A DNA stretch of 64,000 nucleotides from positions 1-64,000 of the forward strand of contig JAPEVF010000019.1 of assembly GCA_029747585.1 (NCBI GenBank), read 5' to 3'. Of the stretch, positions 11,185 through 22,315 are shown piece after piece; the first letter of the stretch is position 1, and each line of letters starts with the position of its first letter. Source of the DNA: Pleurotus djamor. Taxonomy: Eukaryota > Basidiomycota > Agaricomycetes > Agaricales > Pleurotaceae. The notes beneath the pieces are model-generated. The model made no database searches. It saw only the letters and a list, made by a program, of their open reading frames with translations, and had not been told where the DNA came from. The translations under genes were made by a program, and so were the position numbers.

Positions 11185-12297
11185 ATGACTCCACCACGAG
11201 TTTGGCTTGGTGAGCGCCGCCATTTCACTTTTCCATTCCGGAAATGTGCATTTATCACCACCCATATACAGTGACAGGAGCCTCTGCTGGCTTTGGTCGG
11301 TCGACAACTGAATTAATCTTAGAAAATGACGAGATCGTCGTGGCAACCGCTCGAAACCTTGAATCACTCCAAGACCTGGCTGCGAAATATCCGTCCTCTC
11401 AGTTACTCTTGCTCAAGTGCGATGTCACTCAGAAGGACGACATCTCCTCTGTGTTCAAGGCGGCCGTAGATACCTTCGGAAGAGTAGACGTCGTCTTCAA
11501 TAACGCTGGTGCTTCTGTTCTTGCAGAAGTTGAAGTGCAAGAACAAGAGGATGCATCAAGACGCATGTTCGAGGTGAACTTCTGGGGCGCTGGCCGTGTC
11601 GCGGCTGAGGCTGTGAAGGTTTTCAGAGACGTTAATCCTGCTGGAGTGGGTGGATTACTGTTGAACGTCAGCTCCGCTCTTGGGCAGGTCGGATGGGCTG
11701 GCGGTGGATATTATTCGGCGAGGTATGTTCAAGTTTCAATATGCCTGTTGATTTACTGATTCAATTGTTTCTGCACTTCACAGTAAGCACGGTACGTCCT
11801 TGTAGCTTGGAATGTGGATTACCGTCGATGACCTGTTGTATCGAAGCTTTGGAAGGTCTGACAGAGTCTTTGGTCATGGAACTCGACCCGAAGTGGAATA
11901 TCAAGGCAAGTAACTAAAGTCCGACTATTCATAGAGTTTTCTCTTGACGCCTCTCCCTTCCCCTTAGATATGTCTTGTCGAACTTGGCCCGTTCAACACT
12001 CGCATGGGCCAGTACAGTAGGGAAACACCGGCGTTCCCAATCCATCCAGCGTACAACAACCCTGGCCTTCTCGCTTATCAGGCCCACGAAATGGTCGGTA
12101 AAGGTTCACCCCTCCTAGGTGATACAGTCAAGGCCGTGAAGAAGATATTCGAATTGAGTCAGCTCCCGCGCGACGAAATTCCGTTGTATTTCCCCTTGAG
12201 CAAGATGGTTTTCGGGATGTTCCAGACGAAGATCAAGGCTATCGAGGATTCATTGGAGAGGTTTGCCAGTTGGTCTGAGAATTTGGAGATTGATTGA
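11185..12297 (+). CDS. Short-chain dehydrogenase/reductase
   Basis: Classical NAD(P)-dependent SDR, probably cytosolic. Exons: 11185-11209 (MTPPRVWL), 11272-11722, 11784-11791, 11847-11905 and 11968-12297. Visible motifs in order: cofactor loop TGASAGFG; CDVTQKDD, which reads the adenine side of the cofactor; NNAG in VVFNNAGASV; the Ser-bearing strand LLLNVSSALGQVG; catalytic Tyr and Lys in YYSASKH; and the PxxxxT-like GPFNTRM segment. The SKHA part of the catalytic motif is supplied by an exon of only 8 nt (TAAGCACG). The last intron uses a GC donor (AAG then GCAAGT) and ends CCCTTAG. The C-terminus (MGQYSRETPAFP to LEID) resembles fungal SDRs often called oxidoreductases or ketoreductases of unknown substrate. 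About 290 residues, normal for the family. No pathway partner is visible nearby. Confidence 0.88.
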
Positions 12298-13215
12298 TAC
12301 TTGCTGTTTATCATTGAATGTTTACGCGACTGATATCCCGTTTCCCATGATCAGGCAGCTTGAATAGTCAGTTCAAGGAAGACACCGACGGCGCCTGGTT
12401 TGCGTTCATTCCCATCATCACTATCGCTGCCGTGTGCGCGTAAAAATGGGGATACCCCAGAGGCTTCGGATTCATCATTCTTCACAAGCAGAAAATTTCT
12501 CAGTCCATCACTACTTAGTCTTCGTCCGTTCCCTCAAACGCTAATAAGAGATACTAATCAAACTTCCGTCATCATAGGTTCGAAAATAATACGGCATCGA
12601 TGAATCAAGGTATCATACTACCGGGTGCCAATCTATACGATCGCTCGACAAGTCAGCGGCGAAAAAATGCGCACGCTTGGCAAATCTCACCAACCCACTT
12701 ACATTGCAAATTGAAAGCCTCTTCCTACAGTCTCCTTTGAAAGACCCCGTGAATGGTTTTTGAAGTCGTACCAGGCTGCCATTCGAAACTTGAGAGTGGT
12801 AAGCTCAGAAAATACCCAGGATCTCTTCCCTCTGAGATCTGAGGTCTTTCCTAGATATTGTAAGTATAGATTTCCCTGGCAACACACTTACGCTGGGAAG
12901 TTCAAGAGATAAACAACATTGTGGTCGTTTGTGATGGAGTGCAGCGAGAACAACCCTGTAGTGGATTCAAGTACCCAAGCCTCGAGATCATTGATGCGAG
13001 GTTAATAGGCTGTTTGCTGACGAGTTCTGACCGTATAAAATACGGTAGTTTGAATTCATCGTGCGTATTTCACAAGTTCAACTGCCAATTCAAAAAGGGA
13101 CCTCCTTTATTGATGTGACTTCATTTCGAGATACCGGCAACGGACACTGAGTCAAATAATCTCTCTAAATAATAGAATAGAATAATTTAAGTAGCCAAAG
13201 CCGTGAACGCCCAAA
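12298..13215. other. Intergenic, possible coding remnant
   Basis: 0.9 kb between convergent genes. Around 12,720-12,860 the plus strand carries a fragment that could be decayed coding sequence (LKSYQAAIRNLRV before a GTAAGC donor), but it is interrupted and has no partner exons that I can place. Nothing else is supported. Confidence 0.35.
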
Positions 13216-13996
13216 TCACAATATCCTGCAGCCTGCAGACGCTCCTCCAGGTCGGACGCTGATCTTCTTGACATCGAGCACAGTCAAGGTCTTCAACGCG
13301 TCGGGACCAATGAAGATCCCTTGCCAGAGCATGTTCATGTTGTCCTGTTGCATAGCTCCAACCTTCTTTCCTCCCGCAACGCGCGAGTAAGGTCCTTCAA
13401 CAATGTTGTACTTATGGGCCTTGTTAGCGTAGTTATCGTTTACGAACTAAAAATCAAAGTTGAGTGTAAGGATCAACGAGAAGAACATAAGAAGGAGGAA
13501 GCGAACCTTTTCCCACTCGCTTGTCGGCTTCGTGAAAGACTTCACAGCGGTCTTCTTGCCCGGAGTGTAGCCGAGAGTGACAATGTAGTAGGCATCGAGG
13601 GGTTTAGGGATACCAGTTGTGTAGCACTTCCCGAAAAACATCGCCTCATCAAGATTCTAACGGTTCGAATGAACGGTCAGTTATTACGGTAGCTCGTCAG
13701 ACCTGGAGGAAGAAACATACATCGAAGACGTAAAGACCACCACGGCCGCTGGGAGAGAAGTCACCACCACTAGAAGAGTGACCCGTTGGAGACTTGTTGA
13801 GTGGGTACACCTGTCCGATGCGAGGAATTTCTGAGCCGGTGATGGCGCGGTAGAATGTTGCTTTTCCTTTCATGTGCGAGGGGACTGAATCGGCGGCGCG
13901 ACGGCTCAGATACGAGGAGCCAGGTGCAGCGAAGACGCTGGTGAAGCAGAGGGCGGCGGCGACGAGGACAGCGGGGATGGAGATGGAGAACTTCAT
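13216..13996 (-). CDS. Small secreted protein, ADP-ribosyltransferase-like pattern
   Basis: Three exons: 13996-13721, 13656-13507 and 13446-13216, giving 218 residues. A clear signal peptide opens the protein (MKFSISIPAVLVAAALCFTS, then VFAAPG). The mature part begins with a basic pair and then TFYRAITGSEIPRIGQVYP, SSGGDFSPSGRGGLYVFD and NLDEAMFFGK, later WEKFVNDNYANK, and near the end NMLWQGIFIGPDALKTL. The order 'YRA', then a Ser-rich DF..G.GLYV strand, then an EA..FG helix is reminiscent of ADP-ribosyltransferase-fold families such as DUF3990, but I see no clear catalytic Glu pair, so this is an inference about fold only. Two Cys in the mature chain (KCYTT and GCRIL) could form a disulphide. 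It is probably secreted to the medium or wall. No neighbour suggests a role. Confidence 0.75.
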
Positions 13997-14388
13997 TGTT
14001 GAATGTGAGTGGGTTGGAAGTTGAGAGGTTGGAGAGGATAAGGTGATTGAAGGCGGCGAGTGAACTACCTGAGTACTCGAGAGATGCTTTGACTACCAGA
14101 GTCGTGAGGAATCATTTGTCCGGCGATGGAGGTCTTATATAACATGGTCAGTAGTAGAAGCTAAAGCTTGAGTCCCTGTTGCTTGTTTCGAGTTGGATTC
14201 AGCTGTCTGAACGCAGCTCGTCGAACCTGAGGGCAAAACGCTGGATGAGTAACAGAGTGGTAGTTGAAAGACAGGTCCTGCGTAGGAACACTGCAAACGC
14301 GCATGGGTGAACGACAAACTTGTGATAATCAGCGGCTCTCAGGTTTCACAAATGATGACATGCTTCGTAACAGGTACGTACAGCATTT
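13997..14388. other. Promoter of the secreted-protein gene / downstream of F-box gene
   Basis: About 390 nt. It holds the 5' flank of the minus-strand secreted-protein gene (a TATATAA-like block on the complement at about 14,135-14,142, roughly 140 nt upstream of its ATG) and the 3' flank of the minus-strand F-box gene. No further gene seen. Confidence 0.4.
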
Positions 14389-15614
14389 CTAACAGTCTAC
14401 TTCCTGAGTTGAACGTGGTGACGGCGACCCTCGTGATAATGTCACCGCAAGGACATTATAATCGTCCCAATCCCTCCACCATGCCACCTGAGGCTCGCAG
14501 TTCCATTTGATTTTTGAAGGTGTTGATTGATGCCTACACCACCGGTCGTACACCCCATCCGCAGCAGCTTCGAAATCGAGGCAACGGAGTGAAGGGAGGC
14601 AGTCGAAGAGAGTTGCAATCACAGATTGGGAGGTTTTCGCATTGTAGATACCAAGGCAGCCGACAAATCGGATGTGACGAATTGTTTTGTTGCGACATCT
14701 CAGGTTGGAGACCCATTCCAAAACGGCAGTGTCTGAGTACTAGAGTCACAAGGGATGGTAAGTGGCTGGGAGCAGTGTTGTGGGGGAGCAATGCCCACCT
14801 GGTAAGTGAAACCCAAACTCTCTAGCTGAAGATATTCTAAGTTTGGCATATACCTCGCCACTTCGAACATCTTCTCGAGCGTGCCGTTTCTAACGGCTAA
14901 GACCATGACATCGTCCAAAGACTCTGTCATTCCCTCAACGTCTAGAACCTCAGGACACATTGGCGACATCGTTACTCTGAGATGCGTCACGCGGTTGCCT
15001 CGGAGGATGTCTACGGCGGAAGGGAGCGTTGTGTCGAGAATTCTTAGACAAGGGAATAATCCAGAAGGAAGGTCTATGGGCGTGAAGAGCATGGGTAGTT
15101 CGAGGTGTTCGAGGCGCGATTGGGAGTAGAGAAACTGGATGAAGACATCTAACGTGTAGAGCACATGGCCAAAGACGAGTTTCTTGAGAAACATCGGATG
15201 ATGTCCGTTGGTACTGCTCGACGTGTCGTTGATGTCGAAAATGGGTAACACGATGTTTGGCTTCGCGAGTGGACAATCAAAGATAAATGTGTCCATGCGA
15301 TGAAGATAAGATAGGATGGGTTTCAAAGGAACGGCCAGTTGCTTGGTGAACAAGTCCCCGTACAGCTTGATGACAAGCTCCTTGACGCAGAGACCCAGAT
15401 ACGGTGCTTCACAGAGGGTTCTTAGAAACGCAGCCAGGCGAGCGAGGAGGACACGTCGCTTAGGCTCTATGAAACGAGCATTGGAGAAGAGAACGGGAGT
15501 AGTTACAGCGTGGAAAGAAAGTGAAGACAGCGAAAGGGAGTGGAGGGACGGTTGGTCGTCGATGAATGTAAGGATTTGGCGAAAGACATCGATGGGGAGG
15601 TGGGTAAGGGCCAT
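14389..15614 (-). CDS. F-box protein
   Basis: Two exons: 15614-14799 and 14739-14389. The phase-0 intron has donor GTGGGC and acceptor ending CTCTAG. The product is 388 residues. The N-terminus reads LPIDVFRQILTFIDDQPSL with SLSLSSLSFHAVTTPVLF after it, which matches the F-box fold that binds Skp1 in SCF ubiquitin ligases. The rest consists of Leu-rich segments with LRR-like spacing (SRLEHLELPMLF, PCLRILDTTLP, MPNLEYLQLESLGF, LPSLRCLDFEA), as in many basidiomycete F-box proteins where this part selects substrates. The C-terminus contains a Trp-rich KWNCEPQVAWWRDWDDY. Target proteins cannot be predicted. Basidiomycete genomes carry many such genes, so this is an ordinary family member. Confidence 0.8.
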
Positions 15615-16439
15615 CGTTTTCCGAGATTTTTATCCCAGTTTTCTCGTTGGATAGCTAGTAAACCGTCAGAACTGTAAGGCAGAGCCTGAGTGGTGTGCGG
15701 CGGCCGTGTGGCCAATTCTATGGTGGCTTATGTACCATCCTCGTCGACGGATATGAAGAGGGTTATGACCGCTTCTCTGCTGCTTGTGGGTCCGAAACTC
15801 CCCAGGGGATCAATCCAATCTAGAGTTCGCCCGTGTTTTCATGACATGGCGAGCGGACTACGATAAGAAACTGCGGTAGATTGGATCCGGGACGCCGGGC
15901 CGCTAGCATCTTAGTCGAGAAAGATGAAAGGCATCCTATTGAGCTCCAAGTCTGCAGTGTTTTGGGTGATCCAAGTACGTCAGGAAGCGCCTACACAATG
16001 TCGGGAAATGTGCTGCCCTCCACCCACGAATAGATCATGAAACAGCCTTTCGGGGCAGTGTGGGATCCACATATGAAAACGAGACAAACTCGAGTAAGTA
16101 AGTTGTTACAAGCGAACTGAGGAAGTGATGCTTACCGTGTGTATTAGAGCCATTGAGCCATTGAAACTGACGACACAAAGCTAGGCATGGGCTTGAGATA
16201 GAGTAAACGTTCTCGCGGTCCACAGCATTGAGCACGTGACTCGATGCACACGTCCCCTCGAATTGGTCCAGCGCGGACGTGAGGGCTTGTCTTGAGCGTC
16301 CAAGTTCCTCCTGCCCGCGAAGCCAACGGTCCAATTTCCAAGTGTACATTTTCCCATCCGAACTCCTCAACCTCATCCAAATCTAGCTCTCTTCCATTCG
16401 TAGCAGTGGCGCTGATTACTAGTTTGCGTCTTTGGTTCC
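15615..16439. other. Intergenic with a decayed coding-like segment
   Basis: The minus strand at about 16,376-16,150 reads SSDGKMYTWKLDRWLRGQEE, then ELGRSRQALTSALDQF, with a GTAAGC donor near 16,135. This resembles a piece of the small basidiomycete proteins that carry a DGxxYxWK motif (DUF6593-like), but no start or complete frame can be built. I regard it as a remnant. The rest of the interval shows nothing. Confidence 0.3.
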
Positions 16440-16860
16440 TTGTTGGTCCTTTGTTGGTCCCAGTATTCGGTGCTCGTCGACATGGTGGGTCTTTTGCAAT
16501 GCAAGCGCCCCTCTACAAGGCTCTCCATTGCTCACACCCTTCTGCCAGCCTCCCCATTGACCACCTGAACATCGTCAGCTCACTAAAAGAGGTCACCGCG
16601 GAGACCCCGTGCAACCCAGCCGAATCCCATCGATGATCGTCCCACCGAAGGATAAAAACACTTTGGTCATGCTAGAACGGACTCCCTGTGATACTCGAGA
16701 GGGTGGAAGGACATGGCGGTGGGGAAGAAAGAGAGGTGCGAGGAATGAGATGGTATTTATGTCATTCGCTCCTTAGACCCCTGTCAGGGATGCTGTGCGA
16801 AGGACTCATATCCGTGACATATACCTCATCCGCGACAGGCTGTATTCGGTAGTGAATATT
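16440..16860 (-). repeat. Dispersed element, copy C
   Basis: Minus-strand copy of a degenerate element also found at 17,400-18,065 (minus) and 25,705-26,320 (plus). It closely matches the plus-strand copy over the promoter-like block, the ATGTCCTTCCACCC start and about 250 nt downstream. The apparent reading frame stops after about 15 codons in this copy and in the plus copy. It looks like one gene with its promoter that has been duplicated and has decayed. Confidence 0.6.
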
Positions 16861-17399
16861 GAATCATCACCGTTGTTGAAATTCTAGTCCGCCATCAATA
16901 GAATGCCAATGAGGGTGGAGTCGAGACAAGTGCGAACGTGCAAAGCACCCTAATCATCCAGCAACAGCGTCCCGATATTGAGAGGGATACGGTAGGGTGC
17001 TCGAGCAGTGTGAACCGGCCGATCGTAAAGAGAAAAGTAGGATAGGGTAGACATTCTTCAGCTCGAGCAATATCCACAGATGTGGGACGGAGAGCGTGGA
17101 GTACATGTGACGTTTATTCCGCCGCTAATGTTTTCAGCATGCGGCATTGAGGCGGAGGCGGATAAGGGTGTGCACAAACTCACTGCCGTCAGTGTCGCCA
17201 CGGATTAAGTATACTCTAGAGCAGCTGTCGCGAACTGAGATGAGCATTGCCGAGGGTACTAGTCGAAGACTTCGAACATAACAAAGGCCGCACGAGAGAC
17301 TGGAATTGAGGGTCACGGACTCGGAGGTCATTGATTAAGCGTTGAGAATACATGTCATTGAGAGTGCAGTTAGAACGGTAAAGTTTAAATTGAGGGGCC
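16861..17399. other. Spacer between repeat copies
   Basis: About 540 nt between two same-strand copies of the dispersed element. No supported gene on either strand. Confidence 0.4.
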
Positions 17400-18065
17400 T
17401 ATTGGGGGAAACTATTGGGGGAAAAAAATGAGATGAAGTATGGAATGGGATGGCGTATGCAAGCTTGCCTTCAAAAAAGATACTGATCACCCACCCGCTT
17501 CCTACCTGGGCGGAAATCCTCCCCAATCCACCCCCAAAACAGAAATCGTATAATAGTAGGAACAATGGACCGCTTTCTTGAGATGTTCACCCCATCTTCT
17601 CGACAAGCTCCGCAAGTAGGGGATGCAAGTAGAACGTCAACGGAGACTCCCCTGGCGCATAAAATGCCCCAGAGCCTTTAACATCCAGCTGCCGAAGCAA
17701 CCTTCCGCCGCCTCCGAATTGAACTACCATGCACATCGCCGACTCGCTGAAGAGAAGAGAGAGAGGATACCGCAGACGACACTGGACCTCCATCCGAATC
17801 CCATGGTTGATTCAGCACGCAAGTTAGGACGTGTGATGACTCATGGAAACACTCCGGTAGGCCGAACACAGTGGACAGTGTCCCAAGCGATATCTCGAGA
17901 AGATGGGGGGAACATTGCGGTAAGGAAGAAAGAGAGGTGTGAGGAATGGGAGGGTTTTTATAGGTATTTGCTCCTGGCCCCTATGAGGGATGCTGTTGAG
18001 GGGCGGTTGTGTCATGCCTCTTCCGCGACGTCTGGTGTATCCGCGACAGGCTGTTCACGGTGGTC
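17400..18065 (-). repeat. Dispersed element, copy A
   Basis: Minus-strand copy, the most divergent of the three. Order on the minus strand: CCGCGGAAGAG-like block, a TATAAA box (complement of 17,954-17,960) about 45 nt before ATG at 17,915, then a frame stopping after 19 codons. A later open segment ends ESPLTFYLHPLLAELVEKMG with stop at 17,587. A final conserved block, GATTGGGGAGGATTTCCGCCCAGG-like, is shared with the plus copy near 26,230-26,250. The conserved promoter plus broken frames suggest a decayed small gene family rather than a transposon. No terminal repeats or transposase were seen. Confidence 0.55.
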
Positions 18066-18507
18066 GCGAGACACCGGTAGACAAGGGCACTATGACCTGG
18101 GCTTAGGATTCCAAAAGAACGTCGTATCGTGGAATCCGCGGCGGACGGTGAAAGTCCAACAGTTGTTGCAGGCTGTCGCTAGGGCTCGAGCATAATCGGG
18201 TCGATGTCTACAGTGCAGGACGGCGGACTGGAGACACCTCAGAACATTCAACTTGTAGAGTAGTTGAGTCGCAGAGCAAGGTATCACTATATATGTGAAT
18301 TCGATTGGACATCAAAGCAACCTCCACAAATAGAAAATAAAGTTGTGAAGGACGGACAAAACGATGCGAAAAGGTCGTATGTAAGTATACAAAATGCATA
18401 TACATAATGCATAATTGAAGAAAAAAATGTGATTAAAACGTTAAGCTTCAAACGATAAGAAAGATCATGCATGAATGATTGAATGATTGAATGGAAGGAA
18501 TTACGCG
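18066..18507. other. 3' flank of the Ser-rich membrane protein gene
   Basis: About 440 nt, AT-rich towards 18,290-18,480. It probably holds the 3' UTR and poly(A) region of the minus-strand gene to the right. No gene is supported. Confidence 0.4.
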
Positions 18508-21500
18508 TTACGACTCGTAGTCAGAGCCGAACGTTGTAGTACTAGGCATACGGTGGTTGAGCAACTACAATACAGAAAAACAAGCATCGTTATATCAGTA
18601 ACACACTTCATCAAAGAGGGAGGAAGGGTAAGTAGGAAAAGAAACACTCACAGCACCAATCGGCCTCGAATAATCCACATGATCTCTCAAACTCCCAATA
18701 CTCTCCCCATCCACATCGTCCCACCCCCTCCTAACTGGGTATCCACCTCCACCTCCTCTATCCACACCATATAAATCATCATCATCATCATTCCCCGCGC
18801 GTCCCACCCCATCCTGCGCTCTCAACCCAAGCACAAACGTCCTCAAATCCGGCCTCAACAACCCCTCCGGCACACCAACCCTCCCATTACTCCCCACACT
18901 CGAACGATCCGTCCCCGTTCCATTAGACCCGTTCGACGCGTAAGATGCATATGAAGCATACGAAGTACGATCTTGTGGTGATGTCGGTGAAAACGGGTAT
19001 GATTGACGTCTTTGAGTGTTGGGTTGGTTGGAATTCGCAGGATTTGAGGGGTGTGAAGGTGAAGGATTTGAAGGTGAAGGATTTGAAGAGGATGACGAAG
19101 ACCCCGAGGGAGAATGTCCACCACCAGAACGAGAAGGCGAGATCGCTTCATCCCCACCAGCAGCGAGGTAGAACGAGTCGTTGGTAACGAGACTCTCAGC
19201 CCACCGTGTGTCGTTACTGATATACAATTGACTTCGACCTCTCTTCGCTCGAGTTGTAGCTGCCGAACGTGGTAGGGTCGCGGGTGCCGACGTCGATGCC
19301 AAGCCACTAGTTGAGGATGTAGGTTGAGTGGGTGTGGGGGTGGATGGAAGTGCGGAAGCAGCGGAAGAAGGGAAAGAAGGGTTGAGATGAGCTTGAGGAG
19401 GCGTAGGCGGGATAAACATCATCGAAGGCAACGAATGTCTCCTCTTCCCAATCCCCGACACCTCCGCCTCCCTCTGCATGGAAGGGGAAGTGGAACTTGT
19501 GACCTCCGGTGAAGTGGGAGGAAGCATGGACATCCTCTGCGTCGACGCAGACCTCGACTGAGCAAAAGCAAACGTCGGTGAAACGGGACTCGCCGACGCC
19601 GAATTCGCATACGACGCATACGCATGCGGGGGATTCAACAACGACGACGGTCGAATTCTCCCATGTTCCTCAACACCCAAACCCAACCCATCATACCCAT
19701 ACCCAAACCCACTCCCATAGCGTTCAGAATCCTCCCCAGCACTCCTCATCTCACTCGTAAAACTCATCCCCGAAACCGGCATACCCACACGCAACGGATC
19801 CTTCCCCTTNNCCTTTCCCCANCTTACTCCTCCNCTTCGACGACCCATTCCCACCAGCACCNCTCCTCAACCTCCCCAAAAACCCAAANTCNGTNTCNGA
19901 NTCCCTCTTCCTCCCATTCCCATNCCCANTTCCCATACCCATTCCCATACCCACTTGAACTCCTCCTCTTCCCACCAGCATTCGAACCACCATTAGAGAG
20001 ACTAGCAAACGCCGCAACCAAACTCCTCCTCTTCCTCTCCTTCCCAGGGGGGGACACTCCACGCCTCAATACTCCCCGACGACTCCGTCGCAGTCCCATG
20101 GTACGCACTCGACCCATCATACCCATATCCAATTCCCGCTCCAGGAGTATGACTATGATCGTGTCCAGATGAACTCCCCAACGCGTAATACCCCACAACC
20201 TCAGGTGAAGGCGAAAACGCCGTAGACTCGTTGGAGGAGTTGTTCGTTCGTACGAGTTGAGGTGTCGGGCTGCGTGTGCGTATAGCCGTGGGGTGATCAG
20301 GGTGGGAGGGTGTAGGCGATGGTGATGTCGAATGAGGGGGGACGGGGGAGGTGGTGGATTTCCAGTGGTACGAAGACGGAGGTAACGTTGCATTCGCGTT
20401 TCCATTAGTAATTCCATTCGTCGCGATAGGTCCTGAAGGAGGTGGGGGAGGTGCTGAGGACGTTGCCGTGGTAGGTGAGAGGGAAGGGTATTGCGTCTGG
20501 TAAAGAATGGGCGCACGACCGCTCGTCGTCCTGTTATGTCCATAAAGGTAGGACTCCGGCATCGCAGAATCCCTCGTCGTCAACGCAATCCCCACACCAC
20601 CAACAATACTAACACCCCGTCCAACTTGCACCATATCCATATCCCCATTATGCGAGACAGGACTTGGGTTCCTAGAGGAATCCTGTAGGTGTGGGTGGTC
20701 AAGATGTTGCTGTTGCTGTTGCTGGAGATGTTGAAGGTGTTGTTGATGCAGATATTGATGATGCTGGAAATGCGCTGGGGGTACGTTCGGATCCTCCAGA
20801 CTAAACTGCGACCCAAGACTAATCCCGCTCCCCCTTGTACCAGCCATAACCGGTCTTCCTCCCACCGAACTTCCCTCTCCCTCGTCCTCTTCTTCCATCA
20901 TCCCCAACCCTCCACCTCCACCTCCACCANGCGCCTCCTCTCCCACTCATACCAGCAGCCACACCAGCACCTGCCGCACCACCCATCCCCAATCCCAACG
21001 ACGAAGTGGACGACATCGACCCACCCGTCCCCGTAGTCCTCCCAAACGACGGACTCCCACCCAAAAGATTCCTCAACGCGCTTCTCCTTCCTCCCGCTCC
21101 TCCCCCACCACCTCCAACGATACTACTCGCGCCAACACCATAAGTGTACTCCCTCCCTCTCCTCCTCCTTCTCACAACAAAGAAAAACAACGCAACAACG
21201 AGTGCGATCAACACCAAAATCGCCGCAATGGAGATCCCAATGATCGCGCCTGTGTTCTTCGCCAATCTACCACGCATACAGACAATCAATAAGCCAGTTG
21301 ATCGAAAAGGAAGGAAGGAAGAACTCACGCATTCCCTTCATCCTGGGGTAACACACTAGCCGTGGTGTTGATGGAGCTAGTCGTCTTCGATGACGATATG
21401 GACGACGTTGGTCTCGCGCTAGTCGTCAACGTGACAATAGGCGCCAAGGGAAAACTAACACTAAAAGTAAATGTGCCTGTACTTGTTGAGCTTGTTGAAT

Positions 21501-22315
21501 TGGGTATGGGTATCGGGTTGAGCGGTATAACAGAGGTCCGAGGGGTGGATGAAAATGAAAATGAAAATGACGAGATGGATGATGGGGATGGGGTTGTCCG
21601 GGTGGTCGGGACGGAGCTGAATGGGGATGCTGGGGATGGGGATTCGGATGCCCATGGGGAAGTCGAGGAGGCGAATGATGTGGAGTCGATGATGGTGGAG
21701 GAGATGGAAGAGGAAGGCGGTGGGGGTTCCGGTGTCAAGGATGAAGATTGTGGAGGCTCGGAGGATGTTTCAGAGGATGATGTTGGCGTCGACGACGATG
21801 ATGAGGAAGAGGGTGTCTCGCTCATACTACTGCTTGACGACGATGACGTTGCTGATGACGATGATATGGAGCTCGAGGCCGACGATGATGAGCTGGGGGA
21901 GAGTCAGAGAGAGTCCAGAGGGACAAAAGGGATGGACTCACGTCGCAGAGGACGATGACGACGAGCTTGAGGAAGACCCGTCGTCATCGCCTGGCGGGGG
22001 ACTGGGCAACGGAATCCCCAGCGACAAACTCGTAGGCAACGTGATCGTCGGCGTCGGCGTCTCCTGTCGTCTTTGCCATTGCGCAGGAGCAGGAGCCATC
22101 CGGCCTATTCTCCTCCTCCGCTTTCTGTGATTCACCAAGCCTCTCCGCACCACTTCCTCCTGCTCCTTCTCCTCTTTGTCGTCTCCTTTCCCCTTGTCTT
22201 TCCGTTCCTCTTCCTGCTGACAATTCCAAAGCCACCGTTCCGTTTGCCGTCTATCCTCTTCCACACTCGGCCAAGCCCACGAAAACGTAAAAGGGTGATG
22301 GCGAAGAAAATCCAT
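18508..22315 (-). CDS. Ser-rich single-pass membrane protein (Mid2/WSC-like layout)
   Basis: Four exons on the minus strand: 22315-21942, 21892-21329, 21266-18652 and 18564-18508. Exon 1 starts MDFLRHHPFTFSW, is charged and then Thr/Pro/Ser-rich. Exon 2 is an extreme Ser/Thr/Pro tract of about 190 residues, a likely O-mannosylated outer domain. Exon 3 opens with one strong transmembrane helix (IIGISIAAILVLIALVVALF) and a stop-transfer run RRRRRGR. A very long low-complexity tail follows (Gln/His repeats, Gly runs, SNPSPSNPSPSHPSNP, YASYASYASNGSNG) ending LLNHRMPSTTTFGSDYES. The layout of Ser-rich ectodomain, single helix and long tail recalls fungal wall-stress sensors, though no conventional signal peptide or WSC Cys domain is present. 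Ns at about 19,809-19,927 and 20,930 and a G-homopolymer near 20,048 break the exon-3 frame, most likely sequence errors. Role as a surface sensor is inference. Confidence 0.7.

Noticed and set aside
21362..21958. 198-codon acidic plus-strand frame opposite the Ser-rich exon
   Set aside because: Asp/Glu/Val repeats are the mirror of the Ser/Thr codon repeats on the other strand.
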